Assembly: GCA_963277665.1 (NCBI GenBank)
Contig: OY728122.1
Coordinates: 1,548,964,868 to 1,549,028,867, forward strand
Reading direction: 5' to 3'
Source of the DNA: Viscum album
Taxonomy: Eukaryota > Streptophyta > Magnoliopsida > Santalales > Viscaceae
DNA length: 64,000 nt
A model generated the notes under the pieces. The model had not been told where the DNA came from and ran no database searches. It was given only the letters and a program-made list of their open reading frames with translations. Positions 49,460 through 62,968 of this stretch are shown here, piece after piece. Each line of letters starts with the position of its first letter. The stretch's first letter is position 1. The position numbers and the translations under genes were made by a program.

Positions 49460-52400
49460 AACAATTTATTCTATTTAACGATCCAAAATCTTATCAGTGG
49501 AATTTACCTTCTTATAGTTATATAATATTTATTAATATACTTCAAATAATTTACCCAACATGATGAAACCAACAAAGTTTCATTATATCACTTTGAAAAA
49601 TAGATTTACAGATTAAAATTACCCTAATAAATGAAGGTATTATAATTGGAAAAAAAATTATAAAATAAGATAAAAATAATCAGAATATTTAGATCTTCTT
49701 AGATTCCCAAGAATAACTACACTCATGAACAACACTGTTGGATTGATGCAGAACATTAAAAATTGAATATGATTTCTGAAAATGAAAAAATATATATAAC
49801 GTTGAGATAAAATACAATTTTAAGATAAATCAATGAAATCTGAGGTTATTATTGAATGAAAGGAACCCATATGACCCTCAAAAATCAGACCACTGGAATA
49901 GTAATCCAATCATTAAAATGGTATTTTGACCATTTGGAATAGTAGAATAATATTATTATTGTAATCTAACCTATGGAAATATAAAAGAAAATATTTTTGA
50001 TCTATTAAAATGATAATGTTACATATTTATATAATGATAAAATTAAATAAATTCTTTAAAAATAAAAAATAAATGTTCATTTTTTATAAAACATATATGT
50101 ATTGTTTACATTTTTTTAAATATAATGATTTTAAATAAATATCATTTAGATAAAATATCTTTATAAATTAATATTATGTTGAATTAAAATTTGAATATTA
50201 TTTTATGATAAAATACTTAATTTTTTAAAAGTACACAAAATTGATAATAATAATAAATTTTTTTATTATTATAATAAATTAATATTTTCATTAAAATTTA
50301 AATTTCTCATTCATAGAAAATTAATTTCATAAAATGAATTTAGTTTTTGGAATCTACATTTTGGGAAATTTTTGTGGTGAAGTTTTTTAATTTTAATAAA
50401 ATATATGATTTTTGTGAATAGTGAAATACAATAAAATACGACATTTAACATTATAATCCAAATTCATGAATTCTTGATTCATGGATAATGATAGAATTAA
50501 CTAGTTGGAAATAAAAATCACCAGTTACTATATATATTCAAAATAATCAATACTAATGTATTTTTAAACTAAATAATAAACTAGTGGATATAATGGTAAA
50601 AACCCTCCCCTCCCCTTATAAATACCACCCATTTTTGTCACAACTTAAAAGCATTAAATATTGAAAACATTCTTCCCAATTACATTCCAAATTTTCTCCC
50701 TTAAATCCTAATAATTTTTGAATTTTCAAAAAACCATTCCAAGTTTCTTTAAGGTGTATCCTAAAAGGAGAAAACCAAAGGGAGAGGTAAACTATAGACT
50801 AAATATCTTTTAATTTTATTCTACTTATACCAACCCCATATGATATCCATCCACATAAACAAAAAAAATATGTAATAAAAATATACACATATATTATTAT
50901 TATGATTATGGAATAACCATTTTATACCCTCCCTTATTTAATTTTTAATATGAAAACTTATCTTGTAATATGGTTGGTTCGCCACCTCTATGAACAAAAT
51001 AATTCATTTTTACACACTGCATTTATGTATAGTTATAGAAATTATATTATAGATAAATATAAATATAATAAGTATATTATTACTTATTTCATGTTCTATA
51101 ATGTCTTAATAATAATTTATTTAAATAAAACAAATATAGTTTTTTATGGTTGGCATAACAACCAAAATGAACTAACCACATAACATTACTATTTATACAA
51201 AGTGAATTGTCCATATGTCTGAACATAAAGGGATATTTGGGACCATTTAAATTGTTTTAAAAAAATGAATTCCATTTCATTTCATTTATGGAGTTTTCCC
51301 CCCTATTTTCCATGAAAATCAATAATTATCCACATGTGATCTTACATAGGATCCCTGAAACAAACACTCCCAGAATAATGAAATTAAACATTATATCTCA
51401 TTTAAATAGTCATAAATGTACAAAATAAAATTATTTTAAATAAAATATAGAAGGAAATTATATTATTTAATTAATTTGTTAATATAATTTGTTTATCTAG
51501 GTTGTTAAGTGAATGTGAAGAATGATTATTGAACATAAGGTAAGGGATCCCACTTAACAACCCAATTTTCTTAAGGTAACACATTATCTATATTTAGCTA
51601 ACCCTCTCTCTATTTACCAAAATTTCACTCTCTATTATTCTTATTTACTTATTCTATAATCTAGATATATAATCCCCACATGTAAAACTAGTTAAATTCA
51701 CCTATCATTGATGAAGTTATAAATGTTTTGAAGGGTTCCCTTCTCAATTGTTTTCGATAAGAAAACCATGTTTAGTGGAAATTATATGCTTAATACCCCA
51801 TTACAAGTACAACTCATTAAAATGTTTTAATTTTTTTTTCAAAAATCACTAGATACATCATATAATACCAATTTTTTTCATTTTAAGATTCATGGAAATT
51901 AATTTTTCCTTACCCTCATTAACGACTTGTAACCATTTTTCTAACTCCCCGCACAAGAGGTATATTTTGATAGGAATTTATCTTCTATTTTTCATGTCTT
52001 CAATTCATTTATAAATCATTCTTGAATTATTCTTAAGGTTTTAAATTAATTATTAAATACATTTTTCATGGAAACTATTATGATATCCCATTTTTTATTT
52101 TATATTCCATGGTTATGTAACCCATTTCATTCAATAAGTAAACCTTAAATTTAGGCCTTATTTATTATTTCCTTATGTGGAACATATAAGTGTATATATG
52201 TAATGATGGATACACCCAGATATAAATATAATAAATTATGTGATGTTATTTGTATCCTGATACATTATACAATGGATTAAGGAATAAACCTAATCCATGA
52301 TGGAATTTTGTGTGCCATGTAATGTTTCTACGGAATTTTTCCTTAACTTATTCCAATATCTTATTTTATATTATTTAAAAATTCATATAGTTTCATGAAA

Positions 52401-52769
52401 TAATGATTCCAGTTGCTTTATGATATTCAACTGTATGATTATTCATGATCAATTTTTATGATATCATTTCATTCCTTATGACTTATATATTATGCATCAT
52501 TACCAGGTTTATTACCTTAGTGGGCCTTATAGATCACCCCATTATTTTTTTGTATTTCCCATGTTGTCCTATGAAATTTTCCGAGATAAAGTAATTTTAG
52601 GATATTAGTATGGAGAATAAATAGGTGGTATTTTGTTTTAGTTTCATTTTGATATATTATGATCATAGTCATCCAAACAATCTTGGCCCCATGATCATTG
52701 GGCTATGTTTATTAGATTTTTATATTAAGAATTATGTAATAATATTTGTAAAAGGCTTGGGTTTCTATA
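49460..52769 (+). repeat. D 5' LTR
   Basis: It aligns with 57312-60342, for example GGAACCCATATGACC near 49862 and 57419, and ACCCCATATGAT near 50832 and 58419. The right end is put before TGGCATCATGAA. The start is set by the RT break and not by a visible TG. The frame at 50950-51183 lies inside and is not conserved in the partner LTR. Confidence 0.6.
50616..50626 (+). promoter_or_regulatory. TATA box of D 5' LTR
   Basis: TTATAAATACC after a C-rich stretch (CCCTCCCCTCCCC) is paired with TTATAAATACC at 58193-58203 in the 3' LTR. This gives U3 of about 1.15 kb. Confidence 0.65.
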
Positions 52770-52771
52770 GT

Positions 52772-52783
52772 TGGCATCATGAA
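52772..52783 (+). other. Candidate D primer binding site
   Basis: TGGCATCATGAA sits where LTR similarity ends. It resembles TGGTATCAGAGC over its first eight bases (7 of 8) and then diverges, so it may be a decayed Met site. Confidence 0.35.
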
Positions 52784-53285
52784 ATTTTCAATTTATTTTT
52801 TGGGGATTAATACTATAATAGTTTAGTGATAATATTCTTGATATTTTTATGTATATAAAAATATTTAAAAATCATTATGAAGCATCGAGCGAGCAGTTTC
52901 GAAGAAATTACATCAATGTTTGGTTGTGGATCTGGCTTTACACAGTTGTACCTCAGGGTAAGATACCAAAAGGAAAAATTAGGTATTAACTTAAGCACCG
53001 CATGTTGAATAATAAGATTCCATGGTAAAAACCAGGTTTAAAACTCTTGGGAAATATTATTTAAAAGATTCACAATCTCTTTGTGAACCAAAATGAAGGG
53101 CTGTAATATATTTTTATGTTTGAAAACGTAACAGGGAAATTACTATGTATAAAATATATTGAAACATATAGAATCATATGTTAGGATATATGTTTCATTT
53201 ATAAGTTATTCTTTATATGATAATAATTTATATTTTTTTAGAATTTTTAGTTTGAGTATTTTAATTAAATTTTTTATTTTAGAAT

Positions 53286-54340
53286 ATGGAGGGAAATAGG
53301 AGAAACCATGTCAATAACAAATATTATAGGAAATGTGATGAATTACCTACTAATATGCTTAACCTTATGGGAGGTGGAGATCAGAAAATCAAGGATGTAC
53401 TAGATCAGGTAACTCATGTTATTAATAAAAACATGAATCATGTGGAACAAAATCCTTATCCAATGAATGACCAAGTTGTAGTTGAGTCCTTCATGCAATA
53501 AATGACTCCTAAAATTAGTTGATATTCTTATTACATAATCATATTAAAATATTTTAAATCCACTGAGATTATATTCAATACCCTACAACTCTCAGATTAA
53601 GATAATGTTGTGTTGGAAATTTATCACATCTATGGGGAATATAATTAGTGGTCGAAATTGATCATGAAAATAAATTCCATAGAAAAAATGATTTCCATTT
53701 TATGTTATGGATTCAATAAAATATTATTGAATAAATGTTTTTTTGAACTATCTATCTTAAAATGATGCGGTATTTCATTTGATTGAATTAAAAATAATAT
53801 GATTCTATCAAGTTTTATAAATTAAACATCGCATGGATTTAATGGTATCAATATGTCTTCATCATAAATACCAAAATAAAGTTGGACAACTTCTTTAAAG
53901 TATTAAATACCATTATATGATAATATTTTGTGATTTGAGACATTAAATGTTATAAAGAGATTATAAATTAGGCCATTATGGTTGAGATGGAGATTGGTAA
54001 CTCTTAGGGGTCTCATGAGGCTAGATATAAAAAATCATAAAAGGGAGTTTAATTTAGTATGATCAATAAATAAAAAGCATAGAGGATATATAACTCAACC
54101 TCAAACATGTTAAATGTGTTGGAAGAAACTTCACATGAACTTCTTCATGTGAATCGATTTATATTTCAAATGAGGAGAATAGTTGAATCAAGATCATCAA
54201 TACCTAAGAGAGATGAATAAACCCACTAATTTGATGGAAGAAAAGAAATTTCAGATTAATAAGAAACCAATAGAATGTTGTTTCAATCATATAGAACACA
54301 TAAATTTTTCAATTAAGTGTCCTATGATAGGGGTTATCAT
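53286..54340 (+). pseudogene. D gag remnant
   Basis: A 71-codon frame at 53286-53501 starts MEGNRRNHVNNKYYRKCDEL and continues PTNMLNLMGGGDQ, resembling the basic Asn/Arg-rich start of plant gypsy gag. After much decay, a knuckle-like CCFNHIEHINFSIKCP at about 54274-54325 keeps Cys, His and the final Cys of a CCHC. The start codon is about 500 bp after the primer binding site, a normal leader length. Confidence 0.5.
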
Positions 54341-54749
54341 AGAAAATCATCAAAAATAACCTCTAATGATTAGAGTGAAAGGAAGTGAATATATGATAAC
54401 TAATAATTAGGTGGATCTTGATAATGATGTCATGATTTTTACACTAGTTATTCATTAAAAAATTTAAAACAATATTTTAAAATATGTTAATACACATTCT
54501 ATAATATGTAAATATTTTAGTAAAACTATTCACAAACCACCGCAAAACAATGAGGTGGAGTTATCCCTGAGAACAAAAAATGGGGAACATTAAACATCTC
54601 AAATATATAACTCCAACATAGTAAATATTTGTAGACTGATCCTCCAAAACAATCTTATCATAATTCAGTTGGTGAAATTTAATGTTATGTTGGGCATGGA
54701 TGGACTATCCCTATATAAAACCAACATAAAAGTTTGGGATATGGGGACC

Positions 54750-55560
54750 ACTCTTCACATCATAAGTAATTATTTTATTTTATACGAGTGTAAGGAGGAT
54801 GTTGGATCTACATTTGAATATTCTCATCAAGTGTAGATATTATTGCCTTATGAGAAATCTTATCTAGCTCAAATTACTGGGTCCTAGGTGAGAATCATGA
54901 TTTAAGACATCTCCATTCGTTGGGATTCTACTAGTGTATTCCCAAAATATTTTCCCTACCTTCCTCTTGACAAACCGATTGAGTTATCGATTGAATTTAT
55001 ACATGGATCCCTAACTATATCCAAGTATAATTACAAAATGAACACTATTTAGTTATAAGAACTAATGAATCAGTTATAATAGAACCTAAAAAAGGGTTTG
55101 ATATGTCCTAGTTCTTTAGCTTGGGGTTCTTATGTCTTGTTATTCATGAAGAAGGGTATGTTAGTATGCCTCTACTATGAATACCAATAAATCAAACAAA
55201 TCTAGATAAATAATAAATATTCACTACCATGGATTTGGGAATTATTTGATCAACTACAAGAGGCTAAATATTTCTCAAAGATGGACCTTTAGTCCTGATA
55301 TACCCAATTAATGGTTTATATGGAATATATTCCCAAGACTACCTTTGAAACAATATATGGGAACTTGGAGTTCATATTGATGCCCTTTTTACTCACTGAT
55401 TATCTTGTAGTCCTTATGGAATTAAATAATAAACTTTTTAGAGATTACCAGGAATATTATTTGTAGTCTTTATAGATGATATTATCATATAAGATAACAT
55501 AAAGGAGGATGAGGAGAATATGAATATTCTGTTATATACATTATGATAGGATAATCTATA
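54750..55560 (+). pseudogene. D reverse transcriptase remnant
   Basis: Shifting plus-strand frames give VFPKYFPYLPLDKPIELSIE, LTISKYNYKMN, PKKGFDMS and LFDQLQEAKYFSKMDL, then IPKTTFETIYGNLEFILMPF and LNNKLFRDYQEYYL. They match [19 protein letters not shown], PISKAPYRMAP, KGFIRPS, LFDQLQGAxxFSKIDL, IPKTAFRTRYGxYEFLVMPFGL and MNxVFRDYLDxFV. The FIDDIL core reads SL.MILSY, too altered to work. The protease upstream is not legible. Confidence 0.7.
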
Positions 55561-55699
55561 TTCTAATTATATTAAATTTTTTTGGGAAGTACCTTTCATG
55601 GGAAATGACATAACTAGTAAATGGATATATTTGGAACCTTCTTTGATAGAGGAAGATGAGGAGTGTCCCAGACCATAAACTATAATATATATCATTAGT

Positions 55700-56330
55700 T
55701 TCCTTATACTAGGTGGTTATTACTTATTATTTATGAGAAACCTCTCCTGATTTTCAAAACTGTTAAACAAGATGACTCGAAAGGGAGAATTGTTTTTCCA
55801 GGATAGTTAATGTGAAGGGAGTTATAAGGAATTTAGAAGGAGGATTATCACTCCACCAGTCCTCATGATTCCCTCAAGTGGGGTACTTTTCATGTTATAC
55901 AAAGAAACCTTATATAAATTCATAGGTAGTGTATTCATGAAAAATAATAAAGTGATAACTTTTCCTTTTGGTAGTTGAAAGTCCATGATAAGTACTATGT
56001 AATGCAGGATCTAGAGTTGGATACAATATTATTCTTGTTAATAATTTGGTATCATTATCTCTATGGGGGAAAAGTGAGTGATATATATGGATCATAGGGG
56101 CCTCAAATACATATTCACATAGATTATGTTTAATATTCACCATCAATGAATGTTAAATATAATCATGGAATATCACTGATCAAGCCTCTACCATCGTGGG
56201 AAATAAATAAGGTGATATATGATTTATAAATAGAAATGATCTGACAACCTTATCAATGATGAGAATAGTGAAGGATCCAATATTTCAAGACATGTAAAGG
56301 ATTTACATGTGGATCATAAAGAATTAAACA
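55700..56330 (+). pseudogene. D RNase H remnant
   Basis: At about 55970-56080 the frame reads LKVHDKYYVMQDLELDTILF then LLIIWYHYLYGGKVSDIY, matching [40 protein letters not shown] of gypsy RNase H. An RGLKYIF-like piece follows in another frame. The minus-strand frame at 55910-56146 is a shadow of this block. Confidence 0.65.
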
Positions 56331-56339
56331 TCATCATTC

Positions 56340-57311
56340 ATTTATTAAATGATTTATCAACCACCCCTTTTGGCGAATGTAAAGGGTTCTCAAACAGATG
56401 ATGAGGAAATTAAGAATAATTTTTAAGCTATATGAAAAAATAAATCCATAGATTTGAAAATTTATGATTGAGTTATTATATTTAGGTTACGACTATGTTT
56501 ACCATCAAATATTGAGATAAGGAAAGAGCTCTTAATGGATTCATATAGATAAAATATCTTCATCTACCTAGGGATCACCAAGGTGTATCCAGATATCTGA
56601 GAGCACTATTAATGGAAAAATATGAGGGTTTACATTGAAACATTTTCATATAAATGTATATTTATAGTTGTAGGTTGAAACGAAAAATTATATGTGGATT
56701 ATGCAATCATTACCCATACCTACATTGAAATGGGAAAACAACACCGTGGAATTTATCACCAATATTTTGACATTATCATGAGGAAATAATTATTTATTGG
56801 GTTATAATGGATCATTTTAGAAAAACTATACATTTAATTGAAATTTTAGAGGACTTTTCACTCAATCAACAAACAAGTATACAATTCATAGAATTGTTGA
56901 GGATGTATTGAACAACAATACAGATTATAAATAACCAAAATTCTTCATTTTATTCCATGTTTTGGAATATTATCCAATATTATAAATACACTAAATTGAA
57001 CATAATTATGGATTATCACCCCCAAACTAATGTCCAATATTAGTGGAAAATTCAGACACTAGAACACTTGTTAAGAGAAAGCATGATGTACTTAAAAGGA
57101 GGAAGGGATCAACATCTTCCCCTAGTTGAGTTCTCATATAATAATAGTTTCCACTCAATCATACAAATGTAATTTATGAATCCATTTTTGGTAAGATATG
57201 TAGTGCACCCATATTCTTGGATGGTTTTTTTCTATTCAAATTTTTTAGATTTGAAATGGACAAGGAAATGCTAGAAAATGTCTAAAATATTCAGAAGTAC
57301 ATACCAAATAT
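56340..57311 (+). pseudogene. D integrase remnant, truncated
   Basis: Short plus-strand matches run in order: a GVSRYLRALLMEKYEGLH-like zinc-domain stretch, VIMDHFRKTIHLIEIL (cf. VIVDRLTKSAHFLPI), SFHSIIQM with FLVRYVVHP (cf. YHSSIGMAPYEALYGRKCRSP), and DKEMLENV.NIQKYI (cf. xxETTEKVKLIQERL). The frame then meets the 3' LTR directly, so the usual GDxVFLKVSP tail is gone. This truncation distinguishes D from C and B. Confidence 0.6.
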
Positions 57312-60300
57312 TTGTACTGAAATTAATATTTTAAAAATGAATATATAAACATATCATTGAGATAAAATTGATGTGAATTAATAATGAAATAAATATGAGG
57401 TATTTATAGAATTTTGGGAACCCATATGACCATTACGAATCTAACTATTTGAATAGTAATTTTACCAATTTAAAAGTAATATGACCCTTGGAAGAGTTTG
57501 ATGGCCATTAGGAATAGTAAATTGATCATTAGAATAATAAAATCATCTATGAAAATGTAAAATAAAATTTAGGTATATTATAAAATGAGAATATGTCATA
57601 TTTACATCATCATACATGTAAATACATGTTTTAAAAATAATAAAATAAGTGTTCATATTTTTCAAAATACACATCTTTTATTTGTTTTCTTATAAAAACT
57701 AAATTTAGATAAAATAATATTTATTTTAAAAAATTGTTTTTTGAAATTAATATTATTTTTTATTATAATGATAAGATAATTTTATGATACCTCAAGTAAT
57801 TTTTTTAAAATTTCAAAATTTGATCATAATATTCAAATTGGTATTTTTCAAATAAATTAAGATTTTATTTTATAATTAAATTCGTCATATTTTTATAAGT
57901 ACTTTAAAAAAATGTATTTCACTTTTTGAATTGATATAAAAAATGTTTAGGGTGAATTTTTTGTATTTTTCTAAAATAGTTGAATTTATGTGAATAGTGA
58001 AATATGGAAAATAAAAAATTTAACAGTATAAGCTAAATAAATGAATTTCTGTGTCATTTATGATGTAGGAACTGACAAGTTCAAAGTAACATGAACCATT
58101 TAAAATATATAGTAATAATAATAAATAAAATTGGTATTCATGATCCAAAATAATAAACTAAAAAATATAGTTAAAAAAACACCTCTACCCCTTTATAAAT
58201 ACCTCCCTTCACAACCCCTCCTCCTAAAAATTTCTATTCCTTGATTATTTCAAAAGTTATTCTGAATTATTTTCTCAATAATATTCTCCAAATCTTAGTG
58301 CTTCATTAATCATCAAAATAATATTCTATGGATCCTTAAGCAGTATCCTAAAATGATCTAACCAAAGAAAGAGGAAAACTCTAAATTTAATATATTTTAA
58401 TTTTATTCTTCTTGTACCACCCCCATATGATTTCCATACACTATAAAATAATTGAATAAATATAATTAATAGACTTATATTTAGTTATTATGATGATATA
58501 GCCATCTTATACCCTCCCTAATTTTATTTCTAAAATGAAAACGTAGTTCAAAATATGGTTGGTTCACCTTCTCCATGAACAACATGCTTTATTATTCTAC
58601 ACTACCTTTAAAGATGGTTATAGAAACAATTTTTTAATTAAATATGATGATAATAAGTATATTATAACTTATGTAATTATTTTTAATGTTTTAATAACAA
58701 TTTAATAAAATAAATTGAATCTAGTTCATGACGATCAGTAAAATATCCTAAATGAGTCAACCACATTACATTAACCTTTTTAATAAGTGAATCATCCCGA
58801 CGTGGAAATATTAAAGAATATCTGGGTTCATTTAACTTTAAATTAGGGCATTAATACCATTTTATTTCACTTATGGAGATATAGTTATGTTTTAAAAGAA
58901 CATCAATGATTATCTACAAGTGATTTGACCTTGGAACCCTGAAACAAAAGATCCTGGAACAATTAAATTAAAAGTTATATCTCATTGAAATGGATGTAAG
59001 TGAACATAATAATATTATATTGTATAAAATATAGATTAAATTATTTCCTAATTATTTAATGAAGTAATATAATTTTATTATCTATGATGTTATGTGCATG
59101 TTTAAAACAATTCTAGAACCTACGGTAAGAGTACTCTCTAAGACACCCAATTTTCATTTGGTTTTTTTCTCTCTCTTAACCTCAATTGATCTCTATAGTT
59201 TTATTATTTAATTATTATATATTACATATATATGTCACCAATATATATATACAGTTTAATTCAACATTACTTAATGGTTATATACATTTTTTAGAAGATT
59301 CCCTTCTAAATTTCTCTAAATAAGATAACCTGACTAAAGGGAATCTCTAATCTTCTTACCCCATTACAAGAACCAAACCTTAAATGTTTTAAATAGTATG
59401 ATATTTATATAATCACTCATTTTATCATTGTAAACTAATTTATTTATTATTTATTTGTTTTATTGAAATTATTATTCACATTCCCTCATTAAAGACTTGT
59501 TATAGTTTTTCCTAAATCCCTACTCCATAGGTACATTCCCAAATGGACGTCTCTACTCATTTTCAAGTACTCAATTCACGTAGACACCATTAATAATGAT
59601 CTATTATTATGAAAATATAATAATTTTTAAATCCTTTATTATATTTAAAAAATTATGATAATATATATGGTTATCTATATAACATGGTTATGTAACTTGT
59701 TACTTTCCAAGGGAATCCTTATATTTATCTGCTAAGTTTGATTTCCTTATTTGGAACATGATTTCATGTACATGTTATTATGGGTGTACCTAGATAGTTA
59801 TCCAATGAACTGGGTAATTTTTATTCTCATGAGATGTTAAATATGATATTAGATAGTAAAACTAATCCATTATGAGACTTTTTCCACCATGTGATGTTGT
59901 ATTGGCAGTTAAACTTGACTTATTATTATTATTTGTTTTAGGTTGTTGTTAAATTATGGTGTTTTCATTATCATATGATTATATGTTCTTAATTTTTAAA
60001 TTTATTTTGATTATCCATGTAGCATATCTTTTATGATATCATGTTAGTCCTTCTCAATCATATGATATGGTTTATTTCCCTGAATATTTCATTATTTGGA
60101 TTTATAACTCACCAAATTATTTTATTTATTCCTTAAGTTATCTAATATAATTTTTTGAACTCAAATGGTTTTAGGGGTAAATTATAGAGCATAAAATAGA
60201 GATATTTCATTTTAAAGTATTTTTAATGTATTATGAAACTATTATTTCTGAGACACTAGGCCTCATTGTATTTTGATTGTTTTTATTAGATGATTATGTT

Positions 60301-60342
60301 AATGATAATATATTATTATGCGTAAAAGGATTGGATCACAAT
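57312..60342 (+). repeat. D 3' LTR, 5'-truncated
   Basis: It aligns with 49780-52769, lacking roughly the first 0.3 kb of U3. The TATA box is at 58193-58203. It ends near TTGGATCACA, next to C's resumed RT. Confidence 0.6.
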
Positions 60343-60960
60343 GATATTAAAGTATATTTATGGGAAATATAAATTTATGGTATTGAAGTTTGGTGTCCCA
60401 AATTCACCAGTTGTATTCATGAGAATGATGAAATCCATTTTCCATGTGTTTATTGATTAGTCAATAGTAGTTTTAATTAACAAAATCCTTTTTATAATGA
60501 GTCTGAAGAAGAGAATATAGAGAATTTGTGGGTAATTTAGGATGTTATTCGGTAACATCATCTATTTAGAAATATATAAAATTTATTTTTTGGACCCATG
60601 AGTTGATTTTCTTGGAAATTTTTTGGTCTCTCAAGGGAGTAATCGTTGATCTATCAAAGAGTAAGAACGTTGTTTCCTATGAAAAAACCATGAATATAGT
60701 GTAGTTTCGTAGTTTCTATGGTCTCACAAGATATTATAGGATGTTTATAGCTAATGATCCTCAGATTAAAAATCTCACTAAAACATTGAGAAAGAAGGAG
60801 TAGGATTTCATTTGTATTGATAAGATCATTGGTAATTTTGAGTATTTGAAGGAGAAGTTGTCTTGTACTTATATTCATCATCTACTAGAGGAAGGCGTTG
60901 TGTTTGTGGTCTATGTAATGTTTTGAACCGTGGATTGGGCTATGTTTTTCTGAAACAAAG
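60343..60960 (+). pseudogene. Element C RT, 3' part
   Basis: Frames read YGKYKFMVLKFGVPNSPVVF, MRMMKSIFHVFID and SIVVLINKILF, then VDFLGNFLVSQGVIVDLSKS and FRSFYGLTRYYRMFIAND. They correspond to YGxYEFxVMPFGLTNAPAVFMxLMNxxFxxFID, FVVVFIDDILIYS, VxFLGHVVSxxGIxVDPxK and IRSFLGLAGYYRRFIxxF. The FIDDIL catalytic Asp pair is now LINKIL. Among plus-strand pol remnants this is the best preserved. The minus-strand frame at 60654-60881 is its shadow. Confidence 0.8.
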
Positions 60961-61300
60961 ATATATTATCTCTAATGGTTCCCCATAGTTATAACCTCAT
61001 GAATTTAACTATGTAAACTATGATATCAACCCTTCCATAGTTGAGTTTTCATTTAATTTATGGTGAAACTATCTCATCAGTTACTACTTTTCAACTTTAT
61101 AAATCACGTGAGTTGAGATATATCGTCTCCCATCATTATTTGAATGTAAGATAATGATTTTTGAAGGCATTATTGATGGATCATGAATTTAATATTTTCT
61201 ATATATTAATGAATTTAATTATTGTTTCTCATGGGCTGTAGAGAAATTCATGTGGTGATAATATTCATGAGTTTAGAGATACTAAGTGAGTATTAGAGGA
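60930..61300 (+). pseudogene. Element C RNase H remnant
   Basis: LNRGLGYVFLKQ, then PHEFNYVNYDINPSIVEFSF and NLW match SxxGLGCVLMQ...[25 protein letters not shown]. The first catalytic Asp (DAS) is Asn-like here (LNRG). The later part is unreadable. Confidence 0.65.
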
Positions 61301-61549
61301 TCCTGTAGCGATGCACCTTGTTATGGGATAAGTTGATATTGAAGGTTCTCTACAAAATGATAGTGCATTCTTATTTATTGTAAAAAGGGGAGGAATCCTA
61401 GTTTGAAGATTTTCAAGTGTAATTTTTGTGGTTTCATGCTATTTTTCATAAGTACCTCGACAGATGGTGTGAGGATAATCAAAATCAAGTGAAGTTTTAT
61501 TAAAGGATCTGCATTCCCTCATTGTTGTGTGAGGTACTTCTAAATGATT

Positions 61550-62500
61550 TCTATATCTCACCATTAGCCACACATCATACAATTTTTAAAATGTATCATG
61601 AATTGACAAGTAAGTTTATTTATTCATAGATAGAGAGTTATATTAAATAGTTTATATCTCAGTGTTTGTTTTACCAAAATTAGAATGTTGAGGATCGTGA
61701 TCCTACTGTATTGATTCAGTCTCTGGATGATCAATAGTTTAAGAAGGATGAAATTTCAAGAGAATTTGGGATTAAGTAAGTTAGTTCATAAGGTTGTAAT
61801 GATATTATATGGGTTATAGTAGATCATTTGAAAAAAATTGTTCATCACTGGGTGATTAATGATTCAAACACAATGGAAATTTTATCAAGGACATATTTAG
61901 ACGAGGTTATGCGACTCTATGGTGCCATTAAGATGATCATCTATGATCATGATCCCTATTTCACCTTTTTACATTAGATTGGTATCTAATATACATTTTA
62001 ATATTTTCTAAGCCACAATGCATATTTTCATTCAAGAATTGATCATCAGGAACTGTGGACTATCCAAACATCAGAAGAAATGATGCATATATACATCCAT
62101 GCTTTTTTAGGATTGTCGGTAAAACATCTATGCTTGGTTGAGTTTTTTATAATAACAACTATTACTCCACCATCAGTATAATAACATTTAAATAACTATA
62201 TATAATACATTTTATATCTCTATTGTGTTAGACATGGGTAAGATAATACCCCTTTCTCAAATTAGAATTGGTGTAGTGCATAAAATCATTGTATCATTAT
62301 AAGTCCAATGATGATCGTGGGAGGAGGGATTTTGATTTTTATATTAGATGAAATTTTTTCATAATGTTATTTCTTCATCAGGGTATTTGGAGTTTTGGTC
62401 ATGGGAGTAATCTATACCATTGATTTTATTGGGAATTTTAAGGTTTTGGAGTATGTTAGTGAAGTCAGGTATCATTTGGAACTAAATCATCATGCGGATA
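61550..62500 (+). pseudogene. Element C integrase remnant
   Basis: The zinc domain reads ATHHTIFKMYHELTSKFIYS and FISQCLFYQN (cf. HPGxxKMYxDLxxxFWW, FVxxCLTCQ). The core reads IIWVIVDHLKKIVHHWVIND, MEILSRTYLDEVMRLYGAIK and MIIYDHDPYFTF, with both early catalytic Asp residues still legible. The tail shows KVLEYVSEVRYHLELN and YKNFHLFKLHIYLSN (cf. LxRVGxVAYRLxLP, VFHVSxLRKYVxD). Stops are scattered throughout, so it is inactive. Confidence 0.75.
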
Positions 62501-62589
62501 CGATATATAAAAATTTCCACCTATTTAAACTTCATATTTATCTTTCTAATTAATAAAATTTCATTGACAAGAGTGAGCTATTTTTTTAG

Positions 62590-62740
62590 GTGATGTGAAA
62601 ATCAAGGAATGGCCTGTCGAGATCCTGGATGATCAATAGTAGTTATTACATGGGAGCTCTATTCTAGTGATTTTTTTCCTTTTAAGACAATGTGGCTTAG
62701 AATAGTTTATTTAGGAATGTGAGTTTTAGATTAATTCATA
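62590..62740 (+). pseudogene. Element C chromodomain-like pol end
   Basis: EWPVEILDDQ near 62607 and NSLFRNVSFR near 62700 match the EEPVxILDRxxKxLRxKxIPLV...TWExExxMxxxYPxLFxxVSF end of plant chromovirus pol (Tekay/Del-like). The middle is lost in frameshifts. About 230 bp of unassigned sequence follow before the 3' LTR. Confidence 0.55.
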
Positions 62741-62968
62741 ATATCCAACGTTTTTTTATGTGTTATTTTTATGAGATGAATTGTATGACCTTGGATTGGA
62801 TTATAAAAATTGATGAATTTTCCACTTTTTATGATAAATTTTTTATTCTCTTATTTTAGTGAGGTAAGTAAGAGGTATCTAATCAGATGTTTATATTCTG
62901 ACCCCTTTTATTCCTTCACAATTTTGGTTTTTATTATATACGATAATAATCATTTTAGAGGTATATGA

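Larger units (their letters stand above)
49460..60342 (+). mobile_element. Gypsy retrotransposon D, inserted in C's RT
   Basis: C's RT reads up to DVHI (codons GAT GTA CAT ATA) on the left and continues with DIK...YGKYKFMVLKFGV on the right. CATAT (49455-49459) and GATAT (60343-60347) are a likely 5-bp target duplication with one change. LTR-like repeats (about 49460-52769 and 57312-60342) flank an interior with gag, RT, RNase H and integrase remnants, all on the plus strand. The interior breaks off in the integrase tail and the right LTR lacks the first 0.3 kb of the left one, so a deletion crossed that junction. Confidence 0.7.

Noticed and set aside
53286..53501. Independent small host gene
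   Set aside because: Its basic Asn/Arg-rich start and position after D's LTR and primer site fit a gag N-terminus better.
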